NCBI GenBank assembly: GCA_023101885.1
Contig: JALPQD010000293.1
Span: forward strand, 1,965,861 to 2,029,860
Length of the DNA stretch: 64,000 nt
Reading direction: 5' to 3'
DNA from: Typhlomys cinereus
Lineage: Eukaryota > Chordata > Mammalia > Rodentia > Platacanthomyidae
Shown piece after piece: positions 11,736 to 23,766 of this stretch (positions within the stretch are counted from its first letter, which is position 1; each line of letters begins with the position of its first letter). The translations under genes and the position numbers were made by a program. The notes beneath the pieces were generated by a model. It saw nothing but the letters and a program-made list of their open reading frames with translations, made no database searches and was not told where the DNA came from.

Positions 11736-12160
11736 TTTTTTCAGAAAAGGGAAATTTATTCAATATGACCATATGGGAAAGAAGTTTATTCCAGTCCACT
11801 TATTTGCTCTTCAATGCTCAAGCAAAAAAGATAGAGTTTCAGTAGCAGGGAAGGCAATGTTTGGATTTGTAATTCTTTCTTCAGCCTTTTTACTGGTATT
11901 ATTTATTCCCTGTGGCCACTTTGATATGTTTATCTTTCTCTTCCATCTTGAACATTCCTTCCAGTATTCTCTGTAAACTGATGTATTAGCCATATAGTCC
12001 TTTAGCCTTCTTCTATTATGAAATGTTTTTCTTTCACCTTCTATTATGACTGATAATTTTGCTGAATATAATAGTTTGGGTTGACATTTGTGTTCATTCA
12101 TAACTTGTGCTACGTTTCTCCAAGCCCTTCTGGCTTTTACAGTTTGCATGAAAAAGTCAG
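11736..12160 (-). mobile_element. Old LINE-1 fragment, ORF1 C-terminus, antisense
   Basis: The minus strand encodes a recognisable L1 ORF1p C-terminal domain segment, with the KARRAW motif at about 12144-12127 followed by the KCQP and IEGER blocks. The same blocks are found in the young L1 at 25010-25130. Downstream on the minus strand the reading continues without a stop to 11811, probably because the rest is old ORF1 to ORF2 spacer. A T-rich run at 11736-11750 (plus strand) could be an A-tail. The fragment has no start and is not functional. Confidence 0.75.
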
Positions 12161-12165
12161 TTATA

Positions 12166-12238
12166 GGGCTGGAGAAATGATTCAGGGGTTAAGACTCTGC
12201 CTCACAAGCAGAAGGCCCAGAGTTTGATAAGACTAAGT
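12166..12238 (+). mobile_element. Truncated ID-headed SINE (head only)
   Basis: The head 'gggctggagaaatgattcag' is followed by a degenerate B-box area and then, without the long SINE body, by the pyrimidine tract. It shares the variant 'gactctgcctcaca' with the truncated head at 50612-50652. Confidence 0.75.
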
Positions 12239-12312
12239 TATTTCATTTTCTTTCTTTCTTTTCTATTTCTCTCTCTTTCTTTCCTTCCTTCCTTTCCTCT
12301 TTCTTCCTTTCC

Positions 12313-12376
<64 letters not shown>

Positions 12377-12490
12377 TTTCTTTTTTTCTGTCTCTCCTTC
12401 CCTCTCTCCCTCCTTCCCTCCCTTCTTTTCTTTTGTCTTCCTTCCTTTCCTTTTTCTTCCTTTCTTCTTTCCTTCTTCCTTTCTTTCTGC
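12239..12490 (+). repeat. Long pyrimidine (TTTC/CCTT)n tract
   Basis: About 250 bases are almost entirely T and C, with a core (TTTC)n run at 12315-12376. The long lysine/arginine/glutamate ORFs on the minus strand and the serine/phenylalanine/leucine ORF on the plus strand are translations of this simple sequence and are not genes. Confidence 0.95.
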
Positions 12491-12599
12491 ATCTATATGT
12501 TTGTATTTGTATAAAGATACATTTGTGCATAGATGCATATGCCCATGTTATTGGATGCATGTGCATAATGTGGAGGCAAGAGGTCAATTTGTACAATAT

Positions 12600-13046
12600 T
12601 CCTCAAGGAATCATTTATGATTTTCTTCCTCTTTTTTGTGTTGATGTGCTCACGTGGTTATGCATGTGTATGCATATATGGGTGAAGAAATATGTGTCCA
12701 AGTTCATATATGCAAAAGCCTGAGGTCAACATTAGGTCTCGCTTTTTCACTGTATATCTTTTTTTAAATAAGTTCTGTGCAGGCTAGATTGGTTGGCCAA
12801 GCAGATCCAGTGATCTAACAGCCTATGTTCTGCCTCAGTCGTCTCTTACATGCTTGTTGGCAATCTGAATTTAGACCCTTATGCTTATACAGTAATCAGT
12901 TTATAGAAAGTATTTCTACTTCCACTTCTCCGGCACTGCCATTTCTGCCACCCTCCACCATGTCTAGTCTTTTTAGTTGGTGCAGGTCCTCATGCTTGAA
13001 TAGGACTGAATGCTTGAATGCTGACTGAGCTACCTCCTCAGCTTTA
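12600..13046 (-). mobile_element. Old B3/B2-like SINE region
   Basis: On the minus strand it starts near 13046 with a tRNA-like head ('gctgaggaggtagctcagtc') and runs to 'gaggtcaacatt'-type sequence and CA/TG-rich DNA near 12640-12700. These are features of B2/B3 SINEs. High divergence and a probable interior interruption make the limits approximate. Confidence 0.5.
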
Positions 13047-15293
13047 TTTCATATCCCTTAAGCCCTTTGTATCCAGTGAGTTAGTAACTAGAAGCTAGGC
13101 AAATGACTGGGTTATTTTGATAATCATTACTTTCTACAAGAATAGGATTTGATTAAGTCCATCTGCATGCATGATACATAAAAAATGAAAGAATTATACT
13201 TTCTGTAAAAATGGCATTTTGATGGAATGGAATTAAATGCATGACTATACAGAACAAGGTAGTAATATTCTTATGAATATGCTGAGAAAAATTTCTTCTG
13301 TCTTTAAATTAAAGATTCATTTGACTTGACTCTTTCTGAGTAACTTGCACTTTCTTATAACAGAAGCAAAAAAATCAGAAAAATAAGACAGTTTTCTTTA
13401 TTATATGTGGACATAAATCAGGATTTGTCTCTCTTTCTTCAGGGTTTATTTAGCGGGCTTTTTATTCTGTGGCAATATCCACATTAACAAGTGCTTAATA
13501 TAGCAATAATGCAATCATTACATAAGAAAAAGAGAGTCTATTTTCACATTCATAGTTTCAATATCACTGAACTACCTGGCCAGGATTTCTGTATCTTTAG
13601 TGGAACAATTTGTCACCATTGTATTGGTTTTGCTAATATAGCACAGCATTTTCTTTGACGCATTTTCAATGACCAGAAGTTTTTGAATAAGAACTACAAT
13701 ACAATTCTGTTCTTTGTTTATAGAAATTGCATGGTATAGTGAGCATAACCTTCTTGCCATGAGACATAATTCCAATTGCTGGAGTCTTGACATGAACCCA
13801 ATTTTGACATGAGTATATTCGGCTGTGGGCCAGTGTGACCTTGGCAATGCTTGTGAGCGTTACTGAGAGTCGCTTTTCTATTTGATAAATGTAAATTATA
13901 ATATATATGTTTCAGGAACCTATAAGGCTTTCCAAATGTATTATATGCCAAAAAGGAACAAGTAGGTGAAAAGCTCTAAGTTTTGTATGTGTACCAATTT
14001 ACTCTTACTTTTCATCTAAAAGTCCAAATCTATATGGCTGAAATAAAGAAATGATGTGAACCTGACAAGCCTCACTTTAAGTCACATACCGTTGACGACG
14101 GTACAGAGATCTTACTGTACCTATCATTCAGGATGGTCTCAGATGTCTCACTTTCTCTTCATCTTAGTTTTCTCACACTGTTCATATCCTTTGTTGGTAA
14201 AATTCATATTTCAATCCTTCCCTTGGCTGGATTCTTCTTAAGATTTTGGTTTCAATTCAAGTTTAACATCCTTTGTGAAGCCATCTTAGTTTATAGGCAT
14301 GAAGGGACTTCTGATTTCTTTTTGCCTACTGGTTTGTAGTTTATATTCAAGACAGTCATTGTACTGTGCAATCATTTATTTGTTTATGGGTTTATAATCT
14401 ATTCTCAGTTTTTTAAAGGGGTTCTCTTTAATAATACTTTAGATAACAGAACAAAAATAAAGGTCTGTCACAAGAGACACCAGATTTCTTAAGATAAGCA
14501 TGCATAACTCAGGCTCAATATTTATTAACTGAGAATAGAAACCCTCTCAAAAAAGCCCTGTTCTGCTTTTAAGTTAATGAAAGAAAATAGTCAAAAATAT
14601 AAAAGTATAAATAATCAAAGGGTGACAGAAAAAAAGATTTTCCCAAGAAAGAGAAGCATCTACCAAGAGTTTTTTTCTGACTGCATGAGAGTTGAGAACA
14701 ATTCCTGTGAACAGCAGAAATGAGAGGGTCTTTAGTGTAGATGAGGATGGAAATGGTGTTTTTGACACTAATACTGGAGAGCAGCTCATGGAACAAAGGC
14801 AGTGTGCGATCCACAAGTATGGAATTAGAGCTCCAATGATGATTCTGCTGTAGAGTACTTGCTTTGAAAGAAACCAAGAGAACCCAGTCACAATGACCAA
14901 TAGTTCCATCACAAGCTATAGGGCTGAGATGTCATTCTGATATTGATAAAATAAACTCAATGTGCTTTTTTAAATGCCACTTACAGACTATAGACATATT
15001 TATCAAGAACAAGTAATTGAACCAGTATTTTTAAGGTTTCTTCCTCCCTTCAAATTTGACAAAAGAAAAAAAAAAAAACTAGGCTATTCCAAACTGACTT
15101 CTACTTCTTGTAAAAACTTTCAAATAAGTGATAATTATTTTACCTAATCATCATCTTGGAAATTTAATTTTAATTCATTAATGTTTATCAATAACTTGTT
15201 TGTGAAGAACATCTTTATCTTTTTATAGAAGAGCATCTTTATCTTAATTGCCTATTAAGGCAATCATAGAATTTCTATGGTTTTTGGACCATA
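13047..15293. other. Long AT-rich stretch without recognised elements
   Basis: 2.2 kb with no supported gene. ORFs of 91-112 codons at about 13570-13950 and 14570-14910 are overlapping or frame-shadow ORFs without recognisable domains. An A-run lies at about 15066-15079. A 17-bp near-palindrome (6-bp perfect arms) sits at 14087-14103. Confidence 0.45.
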
Positions 15294-15366
15294 AATTAGT
15301 GTGAGTACACTTGCCTTGCAAGGACAAGGCTCTGGGTTCAATTCACAAAACTGCAAAAGCAACTGC
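15294..15366 (+). mobile_element. Old ID-like SINE fragment
   Basis: The segment 'cttgccttgcaaggacaagg' followed by a good B box (ggttcaattc, about 15337-15346) and an A-rich end matches the 3' half of an ID-type tRNA head. The A-box half is missing. Confidence 0.6.
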
Positions 15367-15368
15367 AT

Positions 15369-15628
15369 GGGGCTAGAGAGGTGGCTCAGGGGTTAAGCCT
15401 CTGCCTTGCAGGAGGAAAGTTCTGAGTTCGGATCCTAGACCCGACATATAGACACCTGGCGGAAGTGGGGACGGCCTGTGTTTTTGGTCCTGGTAAGGTG
15501 GAGCACAGTAAACAAGGAGGAGGTGGAGGTGGTCCATGGTGGTTCCCGAATTCGCTTGTGGTTCTACACGCACATACACACGTACACACGCACAACTGAA
15601 TAAATAATAATTAAAAATTAAAAAATTG
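15369..15628 (+). mobile_element. Long ID-headed SINE, copy 2
   Basis: It starts ggggctagagaggtggctca, with a B box near 15424-15436, the family body, the 'cccgaattcg' block, a CA/CG-rich part at about 15565-15592, then 'aactgaataaataat' and an A-rich tail. It is somewhat more diverged than the copies at 36933 and 8515. A weak flank match (aaactgcaaaa / aaattgcaaaa) may be its target-site duplication. The minus-strand ORFs here are shadows. Confidence 0.9.
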
Positions 15629-16394
15629 CAAAATATATTTCTAGTATGCAAGTTCATATTTATTCTTTGATTCCTTACATTAATTTGGAAGCCAAATTGA
15701 GCTTTACACTCAAACTGTCATGTGAAAACTCAGACTTAACATAGGTGTATGTTTTATATTGTTTGAAAATATAAAAGCACATTCCAACACAAAGAGAAAC
15801 TGAAAAACAAAATGGACCAGAAATCTTGATTGAGGTCACATCAACAATTTCAACAAATCAACAAAGGAATTGCAGGGAATGAACTTAGTTCCTTCCTAAT
15901 AGCATTTTGCCTTGTTTCCATATTGCCCTTTTCGTCTGCTATTATGCAGTTAATACAATCCAGTTCCGTAATGTCTTCTGAATGATTAAGCCGTTTATGA
16001 TTGAACCTGATGAAGGAAATGAGAAAAGCCTCTTAAACATCCAAATAGAATCATTACTATTAATGGCGGTAAATCACACTCAGAATGCTCTTGAAACCAG
16101 CATTTGACTCAGGCACAGATATTTCCAGGATTGAGATGCTTTCTTCAATATTTGTAATGAAATTTAGAAAGGAAATGAAAACCCCTGACATTTGAATTAT
16201 GTATTTTCTGTGTGAATTTCCTTTCTTCATGACATTTTGTGGGAATACCAGTGTTCCCTTTATGTGTACAAGTGTAAGATCAGGATAGGTAGAGGATTGC
16301 TTATAACAGTCTTCCATGTAACTAGGTGAAAAAGTGGCCTCATCATCCCAAGTGGTATATTAATCTATATGACATTAGTTTGAATTTAGCCACA
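15629..16394. other. Unassigned AT-rich sequence
   Basis: No recognised repeat or gene. An 85-codon minus-strand ORF at 16060-16317 has no recognisable feature. Confidence 0.45.
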
Positions 16395-16476
16395 GTTTTG
16401 CTTTCTGTTGCTGAGTTTTGAACCCAGGACCTTGTTAAGCACATGCTCTATCCCTAACCTATGTGATCAGCCCTTT
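16395..16476 (-). mobile_element. Old tRNA-derived SINE fragment
   Basis: The minus strand reads from 'gggctgatcac' through a B-box-like 'gggttcaaaac' (about 16420), the typical arrangement of a rodent tRNA-derived SINE head. Short and diverged. Confidence 0.5.
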
Positions 16477-17436
16477 ATTTTTTCTGTGACAAATACATTT
16501 CAATCATCTAAAATATTGATTACCATGATACTGCAGGTATACTTCTTGCTGAACATTAACATACTTGAATAATAAAAGGCATTAATTGTTCCAAAAGTCA
16601 TGCTCATGCTGTTGCTAAAATAATTATTGAAAAATTCCTTTACAACCTGGCTTATCCCCCTAAATATTTTTCATGTGGTAGGAGATTTTCTTTGCACTGG
16701 TATTTTTAAGTGTAGTTGTGAACCTATCCTTACACCACAGCTATTACTGGGTAAACATTTCTTTCAGTTTTTGTTCTAGGCTCAATTAAGTAAGAGTTAA
16801 TCTGTAACTAAGTCTATGTTGTGTTGTAATAAGATAGTGTTAGATAATGTGTCAGGCTTTTTAATCTGAACATGTCTTATTTAAATACATTTGTATAAAT
16901 GTTATATTAATTTAAATGAAATGAATTAAGTTTTTAAAGGTATTCTGAGTAAATAAATCAAATAATTTGTCCTTAATAATGTTTTTTAAAAAACAATGTT
17001 GGACACCAATCAGAACCTATCAAGACTTATTACTTCTAAGTGTTGACAGAACAGAATCTACATAAAAAGAAAGAACATGACACATCCCATACTTCCAAAT
17101 ATCTGGACATAATAACAATATTTATCCACTGGGTTGCATAGAGACTTGTCCTTAAACACAAAAGAGCAGAACTTTCACACTGAGTTTGGGATGCCTCTCT
17201 ACTTGGCATAGGGCTAGGTTGTTGGTATCTTACCTACATATTTAGTCTGGGACTCATGCAGCTTTTGAGAAGCTCTTCGAGGATTTCCCCCATGTTAAGT
17301 AGGGCAGAAATCCCTGAGATTTCAGTGATACATTCCTACAAGTTGTTCAAAGGGCCAGGAGCTATATATAGATTTATGCAAGTTTCTGTCACCAGGCTGC
17401 TTTTGACAAAAGTGATTCAGTGTTTCAGTTTGTCTT
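16477..17436. other. Unassigned AT-rich sequence
   Basis: No recognised repeat or gene. AT-rich with several short T and A runs. Confidence 0.45.
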
Positions 17437-17451
17437 AATAAATAGGAACCC

Positions 17452-17727
17452 GGGGCTGGAGAGGTGACTCAGGGGTTAAGCCTCTGCCTTGCAGGCGGAA
17501 GGTCCTGAGTTCGGATCCTAGACCCCAGGTATAGGCGCACCAGGCAGAAGCAGGGGGCCGCCTGCGTTTCTGGTCCTGGTAGGGCGGTGCCTGTGAATCC
17601 CAGAGCAGAGTAAATGAGGAGGTGGAGATGTCCAGAGTGCTTCCCGAATTCGCCCGTGGTTCTACACACACACACACACGCACACACCACACACGCACAA
17701 TTGAATAAATAATTTTAAAAAAGAAAA
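17452..17727 (+). mobile_element. Long ID-headed SINE, copy 3 (hosts an L1 in its tail)
   Basis: Head ggggctggagaggtgactca, B box near 17507-17519, full family body, a CA run at 17665-17698, 'caattgaataaataat' and an A-rich tail. The outer flanks share taggaac (17443-17449 before the SINE, 19884-19890 after the following L1), so the SINE's duplication seems to bracket both elements. Confidence 0.9.
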
Positions 17728-17729
17728 AA

Positions 17730-19882
17730 TGGCTGTATTTTTGTGGGCTTATAATGCAGCCATTTGATCTTTGACAAAGGGGCCCAAAGAATCCAATAGA
17801 AAAAGAACAGCATCTTCAACAAATGGTGCTGGCAAAACTGGATCTCCACATGCAGAAGATTAAAGCTGGACCTGTACTTGTCACCATGTACAAGACTTAA
17901 ATCCAAATGGATCAAGGACCTTGATATCAGGCCAGAGACTATAAAAATCATAGTTGAAAGGATAGGGAACTCCCTTGAGCTGATTGGGCTAGGCCAACAG
18001 TTCCTAAACAGACATCCAATGGCACAGTCACTGCTACCAACTCTCAACAGTTGGGATCTTGTGAAATTAAAGAGCTTCTGTTCAGATAAAGAGAATGTAA
18101 CACAAGCTCAAAGGCAACCCACAGAATGGGAGAAAATCTTCACTAACCACATATCTGATAGAGCTCTACTGTTCAGAGTGCACAAAGAACTTAGAAAATT
18201 AAACACCAAGGAAACCAATGGCCCAATTAAAAAATGGGCCCTGGAACTTAAAAGAAATTTTACCAGAGATGAAATTAAAATGTCTAACAAATATCGTAAA
18301 AATGCTCCACTTCTTTAGCCACCAGGGAAATGCAAATCAAAACCTCCCTGAGATATCATCTCACCCCGGTCAGGATGGCAAAAATCCACAATAGAAACAA
18401 CAACAAATGCTGGAGAGGATGTGGAGAGAGGGGAACTCTGCTACATTGCTGGTGGGAATGCAGGGTCATACAGCCATTCTGGCGAGCCCTCTGGAGATTC
18501 TTAAAGAAATTAAAGATTGAAATGCCATATGACCCTGCTATTCCCTTTTGGGAATAACCCCCCATTCAGCAGAGGTTCGCCTCGATAGCACAAGCACGAC
18601 CATGTTCATAGCAGCACTGTTTACAATAGCAAAGTCATGGAATCAACCTAAGTGTCCAACAGTTGACGAGTGGATAAGGAAATGGTGGTACATCTATATA
18701 ATGGAGTACTACTCAGCCATCAAAAATGATGAATTACTGGAATTTGCTGGAAAATGGATGTCATTAGAAACAATTATATTAAGTGAAGTATCCAAACCAG
18801 AATGTTAAGCGCCATATGTACTCCCTAATAGGTGGCTCCTAGTATCAAACTCACCCAGCCCACATTGAGACACTCAAAGGTAAACCTATGTAATACAGTA
18901 ATTGTAAGGAGTGTGAACAGGAGGGATGGGGTTGGAGGGCCACACCAGACACAAGGAGAGAGGGGACCATGTTACAGCAGAGAAAATCGCCTCCAAGGAA
19001 TGCAAGTAAGTAATGTGACACCTGGTTAAGTTCACAGACGTTCGTTCCTGATCATGTACAATTGAGGGGGTATGATCTCACCAGAAGGTGAGGGCATAAA
19101 GTCTGGCAGATGAAAGGTGATCATTTTGCAAATGGGTGACTGACCCCTCCCTCACCGAGGTTTCCTGCTTTTATTACATCTACCCTTGAATGTGCTATTA
19201 TAACAAGACTCCAGTTTAACAGTTTTTTGTCTCTGACCAGGGGGTGACATACAGTGCCCGTCAGGATGGAGTGAAGGGCATTGCAGGAGCAGCAAAACTG
19301 CAAAAGAAAATCAACAAACTACATTCCAGAACTTCAGAGACTCTATATCAACCACAGAGAACTAAGCCAGCCTAATCTCCCCCCATCCTGAAGCTCAGGG
19401 ACATTTGCGGAAGAGGGGGTGGTAAGATTGTAAGAGCAAAAGGATGGGAGGAGCAATGATCTGAATATTCTCCACACTAGTTAGGGCTGAAGCAATCATA
19501 ATAGGACTTTGCATGCCCTGAGCAATGTCCAACACACTATTGACCTCACAAAGTCTAGCATCTGCTAAAGGCACCAAGATCCTTGGAGGCAAGGGATTGA
19601 CAGCCACAGTAGTGTTCCTATGCTTAAGGGGAACACGAGAAAGGGTTCAGGGAAATGCCACTGGGTCCTTGTATGTCATCAGAGAGGAGGACCAAGAGGA
19701 GAGTTAGGCATACACAATAAAGGACTCTCTGGGAATTGGGGGGGGGAGGCACTGGGAGATGGGGAGGGAGGGAGGGGAGCAGGCTGGTTCAGGGGGAGGA
19801 GGAGGGAGGGAGGGAACTGGTCTACCTATTAAGTTTGTATGAGCAGAAATAATAATAAATAATGTTAAAAATAAAGAAAAAA
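17730..19882 (+). mobile_element. LINE-1, 5'-truncated, inserted in the SINE tail
   Basis: A same-strand L1 covers the ORF2 C-terminus and the complete 3' UTR, with the G-rich tract at 19735-19815, the 'gtttgtatgagc' terminus and an A-rich tail to about 19882. It corresponds to positions from about 28022 onward of the full-length L1, with modest divergence. At the 5' end, about 24 bases (17730-17753) match the L1 in inverted orientation, and the direct copy starts at about 17756. A-rich repeats (aaagaaaaaa) at both ends fit a target-site duplication taken from the SINE tail. Confidence 0.9.
17756..18842 (+). pseudogene. LINE-1 ORF2 C-terminal remnant
   Basis: This encodes the last part of an L1 ORF2p: the region after the reverse transcriptase and the C-terminal cysteine/histidine knuckle (CWRGCG ... 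LLHCWWEC, at about 18410-18470). ORF2p would be the L1 endonuclease/reverse transcriptase. Here the catalytic domains are absent because of 5' truncation. The reading frame shifts near 18300 and again near 18550. A stop occurs at 18806-18808, before the position (18840-18842) that matches the ancestral ORF2 end. Not functional. Confidence 0.9.
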
Positions 19883-19892
19883 GTAGGAACTC

Positions 19893-22774
19893 TACAGAGA
19901 GTTTCTATGTTGTGTTGTAATGAGACAATGTTATATGTCAGAATTTTTATTTGGATATATACTATTAAATATATTTATATATATATTATTTTAATATATG
20001 ATTTATATGATCTTCTTCATGCTTTAGTCCATATATTTCAAAAGATCTAAGAAAATTGACAAAGTTCATTACTATTTTGAAGGAAATAGTGAACACTAAA
20101 ATAAGTCTCTTAGCCTCTTTCACAAAAATGAACTGATGCTACCAAATATTATGTTAAAAAACTTTTGAGGTAAACAATGCAAATGCCGTTCAACACCACT
20201 GCAAGGAAGGTTCAACAACATGCACAAGAAAGAATACTATCAGTCCGTGAAAAGTTATCAAAGTATGTGTAATTGATGTAGTGGAGTTCTAGATAGATAC
20301 TGCTCTAGAGCAAATTACTCTAAGGGATTCGAGCAACAGCAATCATTTATTTTTCTCAGAAATCTTCAGCTTGGATAAGTTCAAGAGGGGTGGCCTTTTA
20401 TCATACTAAGCTGATGGTCAAAGGCAGTATGCACAGGGCTGAAACATTCACCTGCTGTGGTTCTGGGTGTTGACCAGTAGCTTAGTCAAAGCCACCAATG
20501 GCCATTACCTCTTCTTTCGGTGGGCCTTTTTGCTGATCATGCTTACTTACAGCAGCACAGCTGAGATGAAAGTGTATTTCCAAGATCTAAGGAATAGAAA
20601 TTGCCAATAAGTTTACAAAGCCACACACTAGTCAGTGACTTACATCACGAATGAGATGTTTCATTGTTCAAAGTAGTCACTGAGCTTCCACTTTTATTCA
20701 AAGGAAGTAGATGAAGACTATGCTTCTGATTGTTCCCCTTATGAAAATATCCAAGTCATTTCAATTGACAACATTCCCACAAGCAAATAGCTAAGCACAA
20801 AAACAAGTAGAGTCAATGTTAGATTACAAAGACATCTAGTCTCCAAGGGAAAATATATCATGCTTAGGAATACAGTAAGAGGAAATTAAATCGGTAGGGA
20901 TTTCTGTCATTAAGATGCCATGAGGGCATCCAACCAGAATCCCAACTGCCTCCACTGAAATAAGAAATGTTGAAGAGTCTTAGCTAAAGCTATAGCTTGA
21001 AGCCTACAAGCATATGGATGGTTAAGTTTCTTATTTGTCTAGTCTATCTCATAGAGTTTTTCTATCAGCTACAAGTTTCATTATGTTAAATTATACAAAC
21101 ATTCTGATCATATAGAAACAGGGACGCAGCCAGTGAAGGATACTATTCAAATATTGAAACAGCTGTGGAGTTGCAAAGCCAGTTCTTTATCTAATACTCA
21201 TGCTTTTCCCCACGTGGTTTCATTTTCTCAATTTTCAGATCGTACTGGTGACATTCTGACATGCTAGACTTCTCACATTTGTCTGAATGAAATCCTTTAA
21301 ACATCATTTCAAAAAAACAGACAAAAATAAGTGAATGTACTGCAATGAGATACGTACTAGAAAGGATCATTCTCCTTTTTAGAGTTAATGATCATAAATT
21401 AGGAAAATATTGCAATTTGTAATCAGCACAAATTATAACTTTTTGGATGGTGGGGCTGATGTACACAGTCCCCGGCTGCTGTGCTGGCTTCAGGTCATTA
21501 TTCAAAATACATTTTGAAATTTTTATTTTCAAATATTCAAAATATATTTTAAAAAGAGAGAGTCTGAAGACCCTCTTTGGGGATAAAGATTTCTTGTTAA
21601 AAACTTGTATGATTGGTGAGAACTAAACATTTCACTCTAGTACAATGTACTCAGCACTAAACCAAAGTATGTTGTTATCATCATGGGTCGGAGGAAGTGC
21701 ATTGAAACATAGGAGAACCATCTGACTTCTGGGGCTGAATCTCAAGTTTATCCATCACCTATTTATTGCACATAATTAGAAAGGATTATTCTTTAAATAT
21801 TTAAGTGAGTATAATTACCGAAAGGTTCATTTCTTATAGGAAGTTTTCCTCATGGTGTTTTTAAAGACAAATCCTATAAAGATGTTCTGGTAAGACAGCA
21901 GTCACTGAATCATTTGAAAGTCTGCAATGCTTGATGAATGGTTTAGTGTTTTCACTTTGAAATGTCATCAGAGAATTACTTTCAGATTTCAAAGTTTTGC
22001 CTGAAGGAGATTCTTCTACATGTAATAATTTCCCATTCACCATTAATTGTCTTTTGGAAAAAGCATATGAATGAGTTTTACCACAGGCAAGACGGACACA
22101 ATTACATTTCCTCTTAATAGCAATGCTGCATTAGTATACGAGGCTTTAAATATTTAAAATGATTTTTTGAGGAATTCTAGAATATTGAATTAGTAAAGCC
22201 TAATACTAATATTAACTCTCATAAAGTGGATTAAAATAATTCATCCATTTGTTCAACCAATGTTATTGAGCTTGAGCTATAATAAAGACCCCATTTTAGG
22301 AAGCATAGTATGATAAGTGATGGAGGTGACGGAAGCTTCATGTCTGTTCATATACTAGTAAAGAACAGACATTAATATTAAAAGCTTATTTGCTGCTTGT
22401 TTTAGATTTGAAGTTGTGCCTGTAAGCATTTTCTCATTGACAGCACACAATGATACTATCACTGGGTTTTTGTGCTGATTTCCTTCCCAGAGATGAAAAA
22501 ACTAAGATGTTGCTCCAACTGTCAAAGTGCTTTACGATGAGAAATGACTACACCACAAAGTGAGGGTGCAAGAGATGCTTTCATGTCAGATATAATATGA
22601 TAAAATTTCAATTTTTTTGTATACTCTATTTTCCACCCAGAATTTCTGTGAATAACTTCTCTTGCTATGCAGGCAGCGGCCAGGATTTTCCAGATGAAAG
22701 AATGTCAGAGCAAAAGAGAGAAAGAGAAAAAGCCCTATATACTTCACTTTTCAGCACCATAAGAGTCATACTTT
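19893..22774. other. Long stretch without recognised young elements
   Basis: 2.9 kb of AT-rich DNA, with (AT)n-like sequence at 19960-20000. The part at about 20290-20560 looks like an ancient mammalian repeat ('caaattactctaagg' ... 'atttatttttctcag'), but I cannot name the family with confidence. No supported gene. Confidence 0.4.
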
Positions 22775-23073
22775 TAGACTTTGTGGGGTCAATAGTGTAT
22801 TGGACATTGCACAGGGCATGCAAAGTCCAATTATGATTGCTTCGGCCCTAACTTGTGTGGAGTATCTTGCATATCATTGCTAGTATCTTTGTGCTCTTAC
22901 AATCTTACCGCCCCCGTCTTCCGCAAATTTCCCTGAGCTTCAGGATGGAGAGAGATTAGGCTGGCCTAGTTCTAGGTGGTTGATATAGAGTCTCTGAAGT
23001 TCTGGATTATGGTTTGTTGATTTTCTTTTGCAGTTTTGCTGCTCCTGCAATGCCCTTCACTCCATCCTGATGG
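22775..23073 (-). mobile_element. LINE-1 3' UTR segment, inverted 5' half of a twin-primed insertion
   Basis: The reverse complement of this segment matches the young L1 3' UTR from about 29514 to 29813. It abuts at 23073/23074 a direct-orientation segment that continues the L1 almost without loss. This arrangement is the known product of twin priming during L1 reverse transcription. Confidence 0.9.
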
Positions 23074-23401
23074 GCATTACTAAAGGCACCAAGATCCTTG
23101 GAGGCAAGGGATTGGCAGCCACAGTAGTGTTCCTATGCTTAAGGGGAACACAGGATAGGGTTCAAGGAAATGCCACTGGGTCCTTGTACGTCATCGGAGA
23201 GGAGGGCCCAGAGGAGAGTCTGGCATGCACATTAAAGGATTCTCCGGGGATTGAGAGGGGGAGGCACTGGGAGATGGGGAGGGAGGAGTGAGGGGAGGGG
23301 GAGCAGGGGGATGGGGGGGAAGAGGGAGGGAGGGAACCCATGTACCTACTAAGTTTGTATGAGCTGAAATAATAAAAAAAATGAGCGGAAATAATAATAA
23401 A
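23074..23401 (+). mobile_element. LINE-1 3' end, direct half of the twin-primed insertion
   Basis: It continues the L1 from about 29821 ('ctaaaggcaccaag') through the G-rich tract (23252-23336) to the terminal 'gtttgtatgagctgaa' and an A-rich tail. The terminal ~20 bases occur twice (tgagctgaaataata at 23359 and tgagcggaaataata at 23382). Confidence 0.9.
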
Positions 23402-23751
23402 ATGTGAAAATATTTTACAATCAAATAAAGTTTTCTAAAACATGCTTAAAAAAAAGAAAATGCAATTATAAAACTCAGCAAAAAAAATTAATTTCGAATG
23501 GAACAGAAAAAAAAAGAGTTATAGTTTTCCCTTCACCAGTGGCTAAAATTTTTTACTTAGACAAAAAGGAAGAAAATCATGTTATAAATAAATAGAAGCT
23601 TATTAGTGGCTCCTGGCAGTTACTCCACCAGCATGGTCCAAATTCAGAAGGAAGACAAGGCAGGAACAGGCAGAAGATTGAGTTTGCACTCTATTTTTGC
23701 CTACAGTTCAATTCAAGTAGAAGTCTTCATTCTTTCCTCATAGGACAGATA
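23402..23751. other. Unassigned sequence between two L1 insertions
   Basis: A-rich, with no recognised element. The last 15 bases before the next L1 belong to its target-site duplication. Confidence 0.45.
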
Positions 23752-23766
23752 AAACATATAAAATGA
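23752..23766 (+). repeat. Target-site duplication, 5' copy, of the full-length L1
   Basis: aaacatataaaatga, repeated exactly at 30121-30135. Confidence 0.92.

Noticed and set aside
12238..12596. Three long lysine/arginine/glutamate-rich ORFs on the minus strand and a Ser/Phe/Leu ORF on plus
   Set aside because: They are translations of a (TTTC)n pyrimidine tract, with no start context or domain.
14087..14103. 17-bp near-palindrome (taccgt / acggta) in unique DNA
   Set aside because: Six-base arms are expected by chance in 64 kb. No neighbouring feature gives it a function.
17452..19882. SINE-L1 chimera made by template switching
   Set aside because: The simpler reading is a separate L1 insertion into the SINE A-tail: each element shows its own candidate target-site duplication. 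Kept only as an alternative.
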